From assembly GCA_964405325.1 (NCBI GenBank), contig CAYONM010000181.1:1-7486 (forward strand): DNA of 7,486 nucleotides. The letters run 5' to 3'. This document shows, one piece after another, positions 1 to 6,948 of the stretch. The notes below the pieces were generated by a model. It searched no databases. It was not told the origin of the DNA and worked only from the letters and a program-made list of their open reading frames with translations. The stretch comes from CAYONM01 sp964405325. GTDB lineage: Bacteria; Planctomycetota; UBA11346. Numbering within the stretch: the stretch's first letter is position 1; each line of letters begins with the position of its first letter. Position numbers and translations under genes: made by a program.

Positions 1-307
1 TTTCATCGGTCTCGGCATGCCGGATCACGGTGCCACACGGTAGCTCCAGAATCAGGTCCTCGCCCGAGAGACCCGCACAGTTACGACTGCCGCCCTGCTG
101 GCCGGGTCGCGCTTTCCAGGTCCGTTTCCGGGTGAACACGGTCAGGGTGCTCAGATGCGGATTCGCCACGGCGATGACATCGCCGCCCTTGCCGCCATCG
201 CCACCATCGGGCCCGCCTTCGGGAACATACTTCTCCCGGCGAAAGGAGATGCAGCCGGCACCACCGTTGCCGGAACGGATGATGATATCAGCCTCGTCAT
301 GAAACAT
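1..307 (-). CDS. obg: Obg-family GTPase (ObgE/CgtA), N-terminal part, cut by window edge
   Basis: About 102 N-terminal codons of a protein that continues beyond the left edge. The minus-strand reading starts MFHDEADIIIRSGNGGAG, then FRREKYVPEGGPDGGDGG, then GEDLILELPCGTVI. These are the hallmarks of the Obg fold: glycine-rich type II helices joined to a beta-barrel. The G domain (Walker A, switch regions) and any C-terminal domain would lie outside the window, so they cannot be checked. Obg proteins are essential GTPases that bind the large ribosomal subunit and act in its maturation and in stress signalling. The start at 307 is supported by a purine-rich Shine-Dalgarno (AGGGAG, 312-317) and by alignment with the usual family start. 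In many bacteria obg follows rplU-rpmA, but here the gene upstream is lipA, transcribed divergently. Identity is secure from the N-domain alone. Confidence 0.93.
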   Translation of the reverse strand, partial: MFHDEADIIIRSGNGGAGCISFRREKYVPEGGPDGGDGGKGGDVIAVANPHLSTLTVFTRKRTWKARPGQQGGSRNCAGLSGEDLILELPCGTVIRHAETDE

Positions 308-311
308 GTTT

Positions 312-339
312 CTCCCTTCAAAGGGGGGCGACACCCCCT
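312..339 (-). promoter_or_regulatory. obg leader: GC hairpin next to the Shine-Dalgarno
   Basis: On the minus-strand transcript a GGGGG/CCCCC stem with a 5-base loop (324-338) stands just before the obg ribosome binding site (AGGGAG, 312-317). The bases CCCT (325-322) can instead pair with AGGG inside the Shine-Dalgarno region (317-314), giving a 4-bp stem with a UUGA loop. The two pairings share bases and exclude each other. The base pairing is visible in the sequence. A regulatory role is inference, and G/C runs of this kind can also arise by chance in a GC-rich genome. Confidence 0.3.
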
Positions 340-372
340 CGCGACGTCCGTCGTACTCCGCTCCCTCGGCCT

Positions 373-389
373 CGCTTGCTTGGCAAGCG
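373..389. repeat. Perfect 7-bp inverted repeat followed by TTTT on the plus strand
   Basis: CGCTTGC and GCAAGCG flank a TTG loop, and TTTT follows on the plus strand (390-393). It has the shape of a short intrinsic terminator or attenuator. No plus-strand gene precedes it here, so it would matter only if the lipA transcript begins further upstream, or as a leader structure of obg read from the other strand. The rest of the 308-524 divergent region shows no gene I can support. Confidence 0.35.
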
Positions 390-512
390 TTTTGGGCGGC
401 CGATCTCTCGCGTTTGGACGCGCTCGCCAGGGATGAGTGGCGCATGGTGACCAGGACGGCAAGTTTGCCAAGGCCTGGGGCCCGGCGGCGTTGCACCAGC
501 GCTGCCGCTGCC

Positions 513-516
513 GAGG
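513..516 (+). promoter_or_regulatory. Ribosome binding site that decides the lipA start
   Basis: GAGG with an 8-base gap to the ATG at 525. It favours this start over the in-frame ATG at 444 and over the open frame from 306, and it gives a LipA of ordinary length. Confidence 0.6.
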
Positions 517-524
517 CTTGCGCC

Positions 525-1439
525 ATGGCTGTAATTCCCCGAAATCCTGAACGTCAACGCCTGCCACGCTGGATGAAGCGCCGTCTGCAGCCGCTGGGCC
601 AAAGCGCCAGCGCCGAGACCAGCCGCATTCTGCAGGCCCAGGGCCTGAGCACGGTATGCGAAGAAGCCACCTGCCCCAACCGGCACGAATGCTACAGTCG
701 CCGGGTCGCCACCTTCCTGTTGATGGGTAAGAGCTGCACCCGAACCTGCGCCTTCTGCGATGTTCAAACCGGCAACAAGTACCGCATGCCGCCGCTGGAT
801 GCCAGCGAACCAGAACGCATCGCCAGCGCGGTCGCGCAGCTGGACCTGCGCTTCGTGGTGCTGACCTCGGTCAACCGCGACGACCTGCCCGATGGCGGTG
901 CCAGCCACTTCGCCGCCACGATCCAGGCCCTGCGCCGCCAGAGCCCGGAACAGCGCATCGAGGTGCTGACGCCAGATTTCGAGGGCGACCATCAGGCCCT
1001 GGCCACCGTGTTGGCAGCAGCGCCGACAGTGTTCAACCACAACCTGGAGACGATCCCCCGCCTCTACCGGGTGGTCCGGCCGCAGGCCGATTATCGTCGC
1101 AGCCTGGGTGTGCTGGCCGCTGCCAAAAAGTTGGCGCCACGGACCTGGACCAAATCCGGCATCATGGTCGGCCTGGGCGAGACCGACGAGGAGATTCGCT
1201 GGTTGATGGAAGACCTGTGCCAGTATGGCGTGGACATCTTGACCATCGGCCAGTACCTACGTCCCAGCCTGCAACATCACGACGTGCTGCGTTTCGTGGA
1301 ACCTGAACAGTATGAAACCTACCGGCAATGGGGCCGCGAACTGGGCTTCAAGCACGTAGCCGCCGGGCCCTACATCCGCTCATCCTACATCGCCGAAGAG
1401 GTGCTGGCCGGGGCGATGGAACTGGGAGAGCCAGACTGA
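525..1439 (+). CDS. lipA: Lipoyl synthase (radical SAM)
   Basis: Lipoyl synthase inserts two sulfur atoms at C6 and C8 of the octanoyl group carried by lipoyl domains (E2 subunits of 2-oxoacid dehydrogenases, GcvH), the last step of de novo lipoylation. With the start at 525 the protein has 304 residues, normal for LipA. It shows the auxiliary-cluster cysteines C45, C50 and C56 (CX4CX5C), the radical-SAM motif C71-X3-C75-X2-C78, and the C-terminal RSSY motif (285-288), whose serine ligates the auxiliary [4Fe-4S] cluster. Segments such as TSVNRDDLPDGGA and FNHNLETIPRLY are family-typical. A GAGG Shine-Dalgarno (513-516) lies 8 bases before this ATG. The frame stays open upstream to 306, and an ATG at 444 is possible, but the extra residues are low-complexity and unlike LipA. 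No octanoyltransferase gene (lipB/lipM) is visible next to it. Confidence 0.97.
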   Translation: MAVIPRNPERQRLPRWMKRRLQPLGQSASAETSRILQAQGLSTVCEEATCPNRHECYSRRVATFLLMGKSCTRTCAFCDVQTGNKYRMPPLDASEPERIASAVAQLDLRFVVLTSVNRDDLPDGGASHFAATIQALRRQSPEQRIEVLTPDFEGDHQALATVLAAAPTVFNHNLETIPRLYRVVRPQADYRRSLGVLAAAKKLAPRTWTKSGIMVGLGETDEEIRWLMEDLCQYGVDILTIGQYLRPSLQHHDVLRFVEPEQYETYRQWGRELGFKHVAAGPYIRSSYIAEEVLAGAMELGEPD

Positions 1440-1442
1440 AGC

Positions 1443-1532
1443 TCATCTGGAATAGAGCACCAGGCTGACCATGGCAGCAGAGAAGATGATAACCAGGATG
1501 GAACCCAGACTGATGACGTCGTTGGCCGACAC
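1443..1532 (-). CDS. Possible 29-residue single-span membrane peptide, or stump of a lost membrane protein
   Basis: In the gap between lipA and the copper ATPase, the minus strand reads from a GTG at 1532 through a short polar stretch (SANDV) into a hydrophobic run, LGSILVIIFSAAMVSLVLY, ending in Ser-Arg and TGA at 1443-1445. The hydrophobic run is long enough for one membrane span and ends with a positive charge. The frame is open a few codons further (NSDYLDL) to an upstream TGA, without an ATG. I see no good Shine-Dalgarno, and it runs opposite to both neighbours. It could be a genuine micro-protein, the truncated C-terminus of a larger membrane protein, or chance. I do not recognise a family. 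Small single-span proteins (CcoS, CcoQ) accompany cbb3 oxidase genes, but the sequence does not match what I know of them. Confidence 0.25.
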   Translation of the reverse strand: MSANDVISLGSILVIIFSAAMVSLVLYSR

Positions 1533-1558
1533 CAAGTCCAGATAGTCGCTGTTGCTCG

Positions 1559-4021
1559 ATGATCAATGCCCCGATGCCCCATTCCGTCACCTGTACCCAC
1601 TGCGGCGCCCCCGTCCCCCCCGGCCTGGTGGTACCGCAGGCCGAGCAGCAGTTCTGTTGCAATGGCTGCCGCAGCGTGTGGCAGATCCTGCACGAGGTCG
1701 ATGCCGGTGATTTCTACCGCCTGCGCGATCAAGCGGGCATCGCTCGGCCGGAAGCCTGTACCGTACCGGAACTCGACGAAGCCAGTCTGGCCGCCACCGC
1801 TGCCTATGCCGATTCCGCTTTCATCGAACGGCACGTTCGGCTCCAGGCCGATGGCAGCGCCCGCATCGACTGGTACCTGGCCGGCGTGCACTGTGCCGCC
1901 TGCGTCTGGCTGCTGGAGCGGCTGCCGGAACTGATGCGTCGCCAACACCGTTCGGGGGTGGTCAGCGCCCGACTGGATTTTGGCCGGAGCAAACTGTCAG
2001 TGCACTATCAGCCGGCGCAGATCGATCCCGCCGGCATCGCCACGGCCATCCTGCAGCTGGGCTATCAGCCACATCCCTGGTTGGGTGGCGACCGCGATGC
2101 CCAAGCCCGTGCTGCTGGCCGCGACCTACTGCAACGCGCTCTGGTCGCGGCCGGCTCGGCGGCGGCGACCATGCATCTGAGCCTGTATCTGATCGGCGGC
2201 GAGCTGACCGGCGATCAGGACACCACCACCAGTCAGTTCTTCGGCTGGATTTCCAGCCTGCTGGCGCTGCCAGCGCTGGTCTACAGCGCCACCCCGTATT
2301 ACCGCGCCGCCCTGGCCGCAGCTCGACTGCGGCGCATCAGCATCGATAGCAATATCAGCCTGGTGGTGCTCAGCGGCTATATCCTCAGTCTGATCCAGCT
2401 GCTGCGTGGCTCCACGGCCCTGTACTTCGATGCCGTGTCCATGTTTGTCTGCTTTTTGCTGTTGGCCCGCCTGGCACTGCACTGGGCCCGCGAGCGGGTG
2501 ACGCGCAACCTGGACGCCATGCAACATCTGCTGCCACGACAGGCCAGGCGCCTGCGCCATGCGCACGACGAGGTGGGCGAGCTGATCGCCGCTTCGGACC
2601 TGAACGCCGGCGACACGGTGCTGGTCGCCGCTGGCGATCAGCTGCCCTGCGATGGCACCGTCTTGCATCAGCCGCTCTGGCTGGACGCCTCGCTGCTGAG
2701 CGGTGAATCGCGGCCGGTCTGCGTCGAACCTGGCAACCTCGCCTATGCCGGCAGTATCTGCCGCAATCCTCGTGGCCGCCTGGCGGTCCAGGCCGCCGGG
2801 ACCGAAACCCGCATGGGTCAATTGCTGCAAGCGGTGCAAAGCCGCAGCATCGATGAACCGCACGGCCATCTGATCGGCCTGCTGCAGGCCTGGTTCGCCC
2901 CCCTGGTGTTGGTGCTGGCGATCGCCACGGCATTGCTGTGGTGGTCGATTGACCCCAGTCGGATGGTGGACCAGGTGATTGCCCTGATCCTGGCCTGCTG
3001 CCCCTGCGCTCTGGGCCTGGCGACGCCCCTGGCCTACGCCGTCGCCACTGGCCGCGCCCTGGGCCATGGCCTGCTGGTGCGTGATGCCGGTGCCTTTGAG
3101 CGTTTGGCGCACATCCGACATGCCGTGATCGACAAGACCGGTACCCTGACCGAGGGGCGGATGCAGGTGGAGACCTGGGAGACGCTGGACGAGCCGCCTG
3201 AGCAGCTGGCCGAGGCCCTCCTGGCCGCCTGTCAGCACTCCGATCATCCGACAGCCCAGGCAGTAGCCCGATACCTGCATGCCGATGACCGCCGTGCCGC
3301 CAGCATTACGGAATTCCAACAGCATGGCGGCTTGGGGCTGAGCTGTCGCTGGCAGGGCCAGGAGCTGCGCCTGGGACGGCCGGACTGGTGTGGTCTGAGC
3401 GAACAGCCCGGGCCGCACACCGAACTCGGCTTGAGCTGGGGTGGCCGGACTTTCGCTCGCATCCGACTGACCGATCCCATCCGTCCCCTGGCCGGTCAGC
3501 TGCTGGAGCAGCTGCGCCCCCAGGCCGAAATCCACCTGTACAGTGGCGATGGCCAAGGCGTAACCGAGGCGGTGGCCCGGCATTTGGCCATCGACCAGGC
3601 CCATGGTCGCCAGAGCCCCGAAGCCAAAGCCGCCGCCGTCACAAGGCTCCACCAGCTCGGCCCGGTACTGGTGATGGGCGATGGCATCAACGACGCCCCA
3701 GCCCTGGCCGCCGCCGATGTCGCCATCGGCCTGCGTGGCGGCCTGCAGGCAGCTATGGACTGCGCCGATGTCTTCGTCGAGCAGGGCGATATCCAGGCCG
3801 TTGGTCGACTACTCAACGGCGCACGCAGCACCCGCCGCCTCATCGTCATCTGCCTACTCAGCAGTCTGGTCTACAATCTGGCCGCGGTCCTGCTGGTGAT
3901 GGCCGGTATCTGGGGGCCACTGATTTGCGCGGTGGCCATGCCGATCAGCAGCCTGACCGTGGTCGCCCTGGCCAGCCTGGCGGGGCACGGCTTCGACCAG
4001 TCCATCGCCAACAACAAATAA
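1559..4021 (+). CDS. ccoI: Copper-translocating P1B-type ATPase, CcoI/FixI type
   Basis: An 820-residue inner-membrane heavy-metal ATPase. CcoI/FixI proteins export copper towards the site of CuB-centre assembly in cbb3 cytochrome oxidase rather than serving detoxification. Order of domains: an N-terminal Cys-rich segment (C12, C15, C33, C34, C37) of the kind found in oxidase-maturation ATPases; an HMA-like domain with HCAAC (C112, C115); about eight membrane spans (roughly 193-214, 229-247, 265-283, 290-308, 443-462, 470-490, 760-782, 783-805); the actuator motif SGES (381-384); the metal-site CPC (481-483); phosphorylation site DKTGT (D525); the nucleotide-binding HP dipeptide (563-564); GDGINDAP (707-714); and Tyr-Asn (772-773) plus M794/SS (797-798), which complete the Cu(I) site. 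The length is normal. The start is uncertain: ATGs at 1559 and 1574 both lack a clear Shine-Dalgarno. No ccoNOPQ, ccoG, ccoH or ccoS lies beside it. The CcoI assignment over a plain CopA rests on the Cys-rich N-domain. Confidence 0.9.
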   Translation: MINAPMPHSVTCTHCGAPVPPGLVVPQAEQQFCCNGCRSVWQILHEVDAGDFYRLRDQAGIARPEACTVPELDEASLAATAAYADSAFIERHVRLQADGSARIDWYLAGVHCAACVWLLERLPELMRRQHRSGVVSARLDFGRSKLSVHYQPAQIDPAGIATAILQLGYQPHPWLGGDRDAQARAAGRDLLQRALVAAGSAAATMHLSLYLIGGELTGDQDTTTSQFFGWISSLLALPALVYSATPYYRAALAAARLRRISIDSNISLVVLSGYILSLIQLLRGSTALYFDAVSMFVCFLLLARLALHWARERVTRNLDAMQHLLPRQARRLRHAHDEVGELIAASDLNAGDTVLVAAGDQLPCDGTVLHQPLWLDASLLSGESRPVCVEPGNLAYAGSICRNPRGRLAVQAAGTETRMGQLLQAVQSRSIDEPHGHLIGLLQAWFAPLVLVLAIATALLWWSIDPSRMVDQVIALILACCPCALGLATPLAYAVATGRALGHGLLVRDAGAFERLAHIRHAVIDKTGTLTEGRMQVETWETLDEPPEQLAEALLAACQHSDHPTAQAVARYLHADDRRAASITEFQQHGGLGLSCRWQGQELRLGRPDWCGLSEQPGPHTELGLSWGGRTFARIRLTDPIRPLAGQLLEQLRPQAEIHLYSGDGQGVTEAVARHLAIDQAHGRQSPEAKAAAVTRLHQLGPVLVMGDGINDAPALAAADVAIGLRGGLQAAMDCADVFVEQGDIQAVGRLLNGARSTRRLIVICLLSSLVYNLAAVLLVMAGIWGPLICAVAMPISSLTVVALASLAGHGFDQSIANNK

Positions 4022-4045
4022 GCGTCTGTTCTGATCTGTACACCG

Positions 4046-4197
4046 CTACAGGCACAAATGGCCAGGGAAGCCATCGATCGACATCGTGAGAACCACTATG
4101 ACCTGATCCTGATGGACTGGCACATGCCAATCATGGACAGCCTGACTGCCACCTGCGCGAGGCCGAATGCATCTGCGGCCTGCCGAAACTGATCTCA
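4046..4197 (+). pseudogene. Remnant of a response-regulator receiver domain, frameshifted
   Basis: After the ATPase stop, the same frame reads QMAREAIDRHRENH, then YDLILMDWHMPIMDS, then LTAT. This is the alpha2-beta3-alpha3 part of a CheY-like receiver (REC) domain. The Asp of LMD (codon 4115-4117) aligns with the phosphoacceptor, and the usual MDG is MDS. About one codon after LTAT the reading must shift to the next frame to continue in REC style (HLREAECICGLPKLI). The original frame soon ends at TGA (4190-4192). The acidic N-terminal pocket, the conserved Thr/Ser and Lys strands and any output domain are missing. The fragment runs into the 3' end of the convergent aldehyde dehydrogenase gene. 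It is most likely a decayed piece of a two-component regulator or hybrid kinase that once stood here. The fragment is too short to be a functional receiver. Confidence 0.75.
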
Positions 4198-5664
4198 GCG
4201 ATATTTCAGGTACACCACCTTGTGCTCGCTGAAGAATTCCAGACCGGACTGGCCAGCCTCGGGCACCCCGAAACCCGATTGCTTGACTCCGCCGAAGGTG
4301 AACTGGGGCTCCTTCAGAGCGGTCAGCATATTGACGTGGGTCATGCCGACATCGGTGCACTCGATGAAGCGGTGCGCCTTGTTCAGGTCATTGGTGTAGA
4401 TGGAGGAACTCAGACCAAAAATGACGTCATTGGCGACCGTGCAGGCCTGCTCGAAATCATCCACCGGAATGATGGCCAAGACCGGCCCGAAGATCTCTTC
4501 CTGCGCGATGGTCATCTGCGCTGTGACCTCGGTAAAGACCGTCGGTGCAATGAAACATCCACGATCCAAACCGGTGGTGGTCACCCGCTCACCGCCACAC
4601 ACCAGACGCGCGCCCTCGTTTTTCCCGATCTCGATATACTTCAGGATCCCATCCAACTGCTCTTGACCACAGACCGGCCCCATGGTGACGCCGTCGTCGG
4701 TGCCACGACCAATACGATGGGCCTGCGCCTTGGCAGCGATGCGTTCAGTCAATTCAGCGGCAACGCTACGCTCCACCAACACTCGACTGGTGCTGGTGCA
4801 CCACTGTCCGGCACAAGCAAAGGCTGCGGTCACCGCCGCTTGCGCTGCCTGCTCCAGGTCGGCATCGGCCAGCACCACCAAGGGATTTTTGCCACCCATT
4901 TCCAATTGGGTTCGGGCCAGGATGGTGGCTGCCTTCTCGTGGATGCGCCGACCAACGCCGGTGGACCCGGTGAAGCTGATGGCCTTGATGCGCGCATCGG
5001 TGGTCAGGGTCTCGCCAACCGTGCGACCACCACCGCAAACGAAATTCCAGACCCCGGCCGGCAAACCGGCGTCCACCAACAACTTGCTGAATTCCAAGCC
5101 AACTTGCGGCGTCAGACTGGCCGGCTTGAACACCACGGTATTGCCGGCCATCAGCGCCGGTGTTCCTTTCCGGCCAGGCACATTGAAAGGGAAATTCCAT
5201 GGCGCGATGATCGAGACCACCCCCAACGGTACGCGCATGCTATAGGCCAACACGCCGTCCACCGCTGATGGCAGCTGGTCGCCACGGAGGCGCAGGCCCT
5301 CATGGATCTGGAACTCCATCTCGCGGATTGCGCTGTCGATTTCGGCGCGCGATTCCGCCAGAGTCTTGCCGTTTTCCACAGTGATCACTTCGGCGATCTG
5401 ATCCCGCCGCTCAACCATCAGGGTCAGGGCACGCTTCAGATAATCGGCCCGTTGATAGACCGTCAACGCGGCCCAGGCCGGCTGCGCCGCCTGAGCGGCG
5501 GTGATCGCAGCCTGGGCATCGACAACGCTCGCGGCTGGCCACCAGCCGGTGACCTCGTTCAGATCTGCCGGATTGCGTTGTTCGAAGGTGGCACCATCCG
5601 AGGCCGGCACCCAGGCACCATCGATATAGTTCTGGAAGGTTTTACTGGTGGTCGCAGTGGCCAT
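4195..5664 (-). CDS. NAD(P)-dependent aldehyde dehydrogenase (semialdehyde-dehydrogenase-like)
   Basis: A 489-residue soluble enzyme of the ALDH superfamily, full length, that oxidises an aldehyde to a carboxylate with NAD(P)+. Visible motifs are PWNFPF (155-160, with the oxyanion-hole Asn157), VFKPAS with cofactor-binding Lys180, FTGSTGVG (231-238), LEMGGKNP with general base Glu255, catalytic Cys289 in CAGQWCTSTSR, and EEIFGPV (389-395). The GQ-x-CT-x-TSR active site, the GVVSIIAPWNFPF stretch and the overall pattern resemble bacterial 2-oxoglutarate-semialdehyde and related semialdehyde dehydrogenases, but the substrate cannot be assigned from sequence. The ATG at 5664 has AAGGA 7 bases upstream (5672-5676). 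The gene lies 101 bases downstream of the iron alcohol dehydrogenase on the same strand and probably shares its transcript. Its stop touches the end of the receiver-domain remnant. I see no clear terminator after it. Confidence 0.93.
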   Translation of the reverse strand: MATATTSKTFQNYIDGAWVPASDGATFEQRNPADLNEVTGWWPAASVVDAQAAITAAQAAQPAWAALTVYQRADYLKRALTLMVERRDQIAEVITVENGKTLAESRAEIDSAIREMEFQIHEGLRLRGDQLPSAVDGVLAYSMRVPLGVVSIIAPWNFPFNVPGRKGTPALMAGNTVVFKPASLTPQVGLEFSKLLVDAGLPAGVWNFVCGGGRTVGETLTTDARIKAISFTGSTGVGRRIHEKAATILARTQLEMGGKNPLVVLADADLEQAAQAAVTAAFACAGQWCTSTSRVLVERSVAAELTERIAAKAQAHRIGRGTDDGVTMGPVCGQEQLDGILKYIEIGKNEGARLVCGGERVTTTGLDRGCFIAPTVFTEVTAQMTIAQEEIFGPVLAIIPVDDFEQACTVANDVIFGLSSSIYTNDLNKAHRFIECTDVGMTHVNMLTALKEPQFTFGGVKQSGFGVPEAGQSGLEFFSEHKVVYLKYR

Positions 5665-5671
5665 GGGCTGA

Positions 5672-5676
5672 TCCTT
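5672..5676 (-). promoter_or_regulatory. Ribosome binding site of the aldehyde dehydrogenase
   Basis: AAGGA on the minus strand, 7 bases before the ATG at 5664, fixes the start. The 101-base spacer upstream to the alcohol dehydrogenase stop contains no obvious terminator, so read-through from that gene is likely. A weak 4-bp hairpin (ACGA/TCGT) is all that I see. Confidence 0.6.
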
Positions 5677-5765
5677 TTAGCTGACGCAGGCAGCGCGCCA
5701 ATCCGTCTTTTTCAAACAGAAAAGAAATGGAGGAAGAACGAGGTTCGTGCCTGATCGCCCCAGCT

Positions 5766-6923
5766 TTACCAGGCAGCTCGGTAGATCGCCTCGGCATCGA
5801 CTTGCCGAACCGCACGTGGATTGTTGCGCAACAACCGGGTGACCTGCATGGCGGCCTCGGCCATGCTGGGGATGGCCGACTCGGGAATATCCAGTTCGCG
5901 CAGACGCGAAACGATGCCGATATCCCGACACAAGCGCTGCACGGCGGTGACTGCCGCTTCGGCTGCTTGGCACCCGCTGAGGCCATCGATCCGTTCCCCC
6001 AGAGCGACAGCCAGTTTGCCGAATTTATCATAATCGGCGATCAGATTGAAACGCATCACATACGGCAATAAGAGCGCATTGGCCACACCGTGCGGCACGT
6101 TGTAAGTGCCACCGAGCGGATAGGCCAGGGCGTGCACCGCGGCGGTGTTGACCGATCCCAGGCACATGCCGCCATACAGGCTGCCCAGGGCCATGTGATA
6201 GCGCGCCGACTGGTCGGCGCCGCGGGCCACCGCCGGCCGCAACCAACGGCCGATCAGCCGCACCGCCTGCAAGGCGAAGGTATCGACAAAGGGCTGGGCG
6301 TATTTGTTGGTATAGGCCTCAATGGCGTGGGTCAGCGCGTCAACGCCGGTAGCGGCGGTGATCGCTGGTGGCAGGCTGTGGGTCAGCTCGGGATCGACCA
6401 AGGCCAGGCTGGGATAGAGATGTTCGGAAACGATGCCCTTTTTCAGCTGGGCCGACTTGTCCGACAGCACCGCAATCGGCGTCACTTCCGAACCGGTCCC
6501 GGCGGTGGTCGGCATGGCAATCAGCGGTAGGCCCGCATGCGCCACCTGATCGATGCCGATCAGGTCCTGCACCGAGCCGGAATTGGTCGCCAGCACCGCT
6601 ACCACCTTGGCGATGTCGATGGCCGAGCCGCCACCCAGGCCGATCAGTAGATCAGCACCGGCTGCTCGCAGCTCGGCATGGCAGGCCTCGACAATTTCCA
6701 GGTGTGGATCCGGTTCGACCCCATCAAAAATCCGATAATCGAGACCTCCGGCCTGCAGCTGCTGTTCCACCCGCGTGGCAATCCCAGCAGCCATCAGACC
6801 TGGATCGGTCACCAACAGGACCCGTCGACCACCCAGCTGTCGAACCGCTTCCGCCAGCTGGGTGAGAACCCCATCACCGAAACAGAGCTGCCGGGACATC
6901 TGGAACCGCAGGGGTGCATGCAT
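5766..6923 (-). CDS. Iron-containing (group III) alcohol dehydrogenase
   Basis: A 385-residue NAD(P)-dependent Fe-type alcohol dehydrogenase, normal length, interconverting a primary alcohol or hydroxyacid and its aldehyde or ketone. The N-terminal Rossmann-like domain has GGGSAID (97-103) and TTAGTGSEVT (139-148), the cofactor-binding signatures. The C-terminal helical domain carries the metal ligands D195 and H199 (GVDALTHAIEAY), H264 (AAVHALAYPLGG) and H278 (NVPHG). The start at 6923 has a strong Shine-Dalgarno (GGAGG, 6-base gap). The closest general relatives include lactaldehyde, 1,3-propanediol, 4-hydroxybutyrate and isethionate dehydrogenases, and the sequence does not separate them. 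It is first in a likely two-gene operon with the aldehyde dehydrogenase, which suggests stepwise alcohol to aldehyde to acid oxidation, or aldehyde disposal in either direction. A GntR-type palindrome lies at its promoter. Confidence 0.94.
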   Translation of the reverse strand: MHAPLRFQMSRQLCFGDGVLTQLAEAVRQLGGRRVLLVTDPGLMAAGIATRVEQQLQAGGLDYRIFDGVEPDPHLEIVEACHAELRAAGADLLIGLGGGSAIDIAKVVAVLATNSGSVQDLIGIDQVAHAGLPLIAMPTTAGTGSEVTPIAVLSDKSAQLKKGIVSEHLYPSLALVDPELTHSLPPAITAATGVDALTHAIEAYTNKYAQPFVDTFALQAVRLIGRWLRPAVARGADQSARYHMALGSLYGGMCLGSVNTAAVHALAYPLGGTYNVPHGVANALLLPYVMRFNLIADYDKFGKLAVALGERIDGLSGCQAAEAAVTAVQRLCRDIGIVSRLRELDIPESAIPSMAEAAMQVTRLLRNNPRAVRQVDAEAIYRAAW

Positions 6924-6929
6924 CAGCCG

Positions 6930-6934
6930 CCTCC
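6930..6934 (-). promoter_or_regulatory. Strong ribosome binding site of the iron alcohol dehydrogenase
   Basis: GGAGG on the minus strand, 6 bases before the ATG at 6923. It favours this start over the in-frame Met at residue 9. Confidence 0.7.
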
Positions 6935-6937
6935 AAC

Positions 6938-6948
6938 TGGTAATACCA
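6938..6948 (-). promoter_or_regulatory. Putative GntR/FadR-type operator upstream of the alcohol dehydrogenase
   Basis: TGGTAATACCA is a perfect 5+1+5 palindrome four bases upstream of the GGAGG site. It fits the TNGTNNNACNA pattern known for FadR-subfamily GntR regulators (PdhR, LldR, GlcC and relatives), which usually control carboxylate or alcohol catabolism. Its place directly downstream of a TATATT box would let a bound regulator block transcription. No GntR gene is in the window. The palindrome is observed; the regulator is inferred. Confidence 0.45.

Noticed and set aside
306..524. N-terminal extension of lipA, or a separate small gene, in the divergent region
   Set aside because: The frame is open, but the residues are Arg/Ala/Ser-rich with no similarity to LipA. 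The GAGG site and normal family length favour the start at 525.
1440..1558. Plus-strand peptide of 24 codons starting at an ATG near 1471
   Set aside because: It is very short, charged, without a ribosome binding site, and lies opposite the hydrophobic minus-strand reading.
2126..3652. Long minus-strand open frame of 508 codons opposite ccoI
   Set aside because: It is the antisense shadow of a GC-rich gene: composition is Gln/Gly-heavy, no domain is recognisable, and the plus strand encodes an intact ATPase.
4120..4194. GGCCG/CGGCC hairpin as terminator of the dehydrogenase operon
   Set aside because: It has only 5 bp with a 10-base loop and no following T-run on the minus strand. It is better explained as part of the receiver-domain remnant.
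4222..5268. Plus-strand open frame of 348 codons opposite the aldehyde dehydrogenase
   Set aside because: It has low-complexity His/Gly/Gln-rich translation without motifs. The minus strand carries a full ALDH with all catalytic residues.
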